64,000 nt of DNA from contig NZ_JXWY01000009.1 of assembly GCF_000934465.1 (NCBI RefSeq), forward strand, positions 24,604-88,603. Direction: 5' to 3'. Below are positions 63,687-64,000 of this stretch, in pieces. Position 1 is the first letter of the stretch; the number at the start of each line of letters is the position of its first letter. The notes under the pieces were generated by a model that was given only the letters and a program-made list of their open reading frames with translations, had not been told where the DNA came from and did no database searches. Source of the DNA: Staphylococcus microti. Its GTDB lineage: Bacteria; Bacillota; Bacilli; Staphylococcales; Staphylococcaceae. Made by a program: the position numbers and the translations under genes.

Positions 63687-64000
63687 TTAAGCTAATGCCA
63701 TTATTCTTAGACCTTCGTTCAATATATTTCTACTAGCGTTGATATCTCGATCATGGTATGTATGACAAACAGGACAAGTCCATTCTCGGATTTCAAGAGA
63801 CTTCTTGTCGTCTTTATGACCACATTTTGAACAGATTTGACTAGATGGAAACCATTTATCTACCTTAATGATTTTACGTCCGTACCATTCAGCCTTATAT
63901 TGTAATTGCGTCACAAAACGAGACCAAGAGACATCAGAAATACTTTTTGCCAATTTATGATTACGTAACATACCTTTTGTGTTTAAGTCTTCAATACAGA
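63687..64000 (-). CDS. tnpB: TnpB (RNA-guided nuclease of IS200/IS605 element), C-terminal part
   Basis: The last ~104 residues of a TnpB; the frame stays open to the window end, so the 5' part is missing. Visible: the RuvC-II Glu in [17 protein letters not shown], the [20 protein letters not shown] helix, [17 protein letters not shown] and [20 protein letters not shown] with the four zinc-ribbon cysteines and the RuvC-III Asp. The catalytic parts seen are intact. TnpB cuts DNA guided by the RNA from the element's right end, promoting element retention. Whether tnpA accompanies it cannot be seen. Confidence 0.92.
   Translation of the reverse strand, partial: CIEDLNTKGMLRNHKLAKSISDVSWSRFVTQLQYKAEWYGRKIIKVDKWFPSSQICSKCGHKDDKKSLEIREWTCPVCHTYHDRDINASRNILNEGLRIMALA

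Overview
The window is a chromosomal core segment of a staphylococcus. Gene order and protein lengths follow the S. aureus stretch from ansA and ypdA through ebpS, srrAB, scpAB-xerD-fur, zwf-gnd, the bfm/bkd cluster, recN-argR, accBC-efp, gcv, aroK-comG, glk and pbp3 to sodA. A dxs gene (MEP isoprenoid pathway) sits between ispA and argR, and ptb-buk precede the branched-chain keto-acid dehydrogenase genes. S. aureus makes isoprenoids by the mevalonate route. Together with fairly GC-rich codon use for the genus, this points to the hyicus-intermedius side of Staphylococcus (S. pseudintermedius, delphini, schleiferi and relatives). The species cannot be fixed from the window alone.

Layout. 1-7700: end of L-asparaginase, an orphan YefM/Phd antitoxin, bacillithiol-disulfide reductase YpdA, the LysM surface protein EbpS, a RecQ-type helicase with YpbB, ferredoxin, and the riboflavin transporter RibU under an FMN riboswitch. 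7700-19500: SrrAB, RluB, ScpBA, a DUF309 protein, XerD, Fur, NudF, two oxidoreductases, ProC and RNase Z. 19600-26700: Zwf and Gnd (oxidative pentose phosphate pathway) around an AraC-type regulator, an M20 peptidase, a Prli42-like miniprotein, an aromatic acid exporter family protein and bacilliredoxin BrxB. 26800-35700: E2, E1beta, E1alpha, E3, Buk and Ptb, then RecN and ArgR. 36000-44800: Dxs, IspA, XseB, XseA, NusB, YqhY, AccC, AccB, Efp and a Xaa-Pro peptidase. 44900-51300: a lipoprotein and a small membrane protein, LipM, a degenerate rhodanese, and the glycine-cleavage genes gcvT-gcvPA-gcvPB under a glycine riboswitch. 51300-55500: aroK and a complete comGA-GG pseudopilus operon. 55500-64000: glyoxalase-II-like hydrolase, YqgV, glucokinase, YqgQ, rhomboid GluP, formyl-THF cyclo-ligase, a 31-residue basic protein, RpmG, PBP3, SodA, and the 3' end of an IS200/IS605-type tnpB element.

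Functional links. YpdA and BrxB are two parts of the bacillithiol redox system. LipM makes the lipoyl groups needed by the E2 subunit here and by the glycine-cleavage system. The bfm and ptb-buk genes feed branched acyl-CoA to membrane lipid synthesis, next to accBC for malonyl-CoA. Dxs and IspA lie together in isoprenoid synthesis.

The least routine signals are not in the protein-coding genes. They are a dispersed repeat carrying an intrinsic terminator (three copies plus one fragment, all downstream of genes), a glycine riboswitch whose P1 helix overlaps the aroK stop codon, an FMN riboswitch with a visible three-strand switch on the ribU ribosome-binding site, a leader hairpin hiding the comGA ribosome-binding site, and a TnpB right end that indicates a natural guide. 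I saw no tRNA, rRNA, CRISPR array or prophage.
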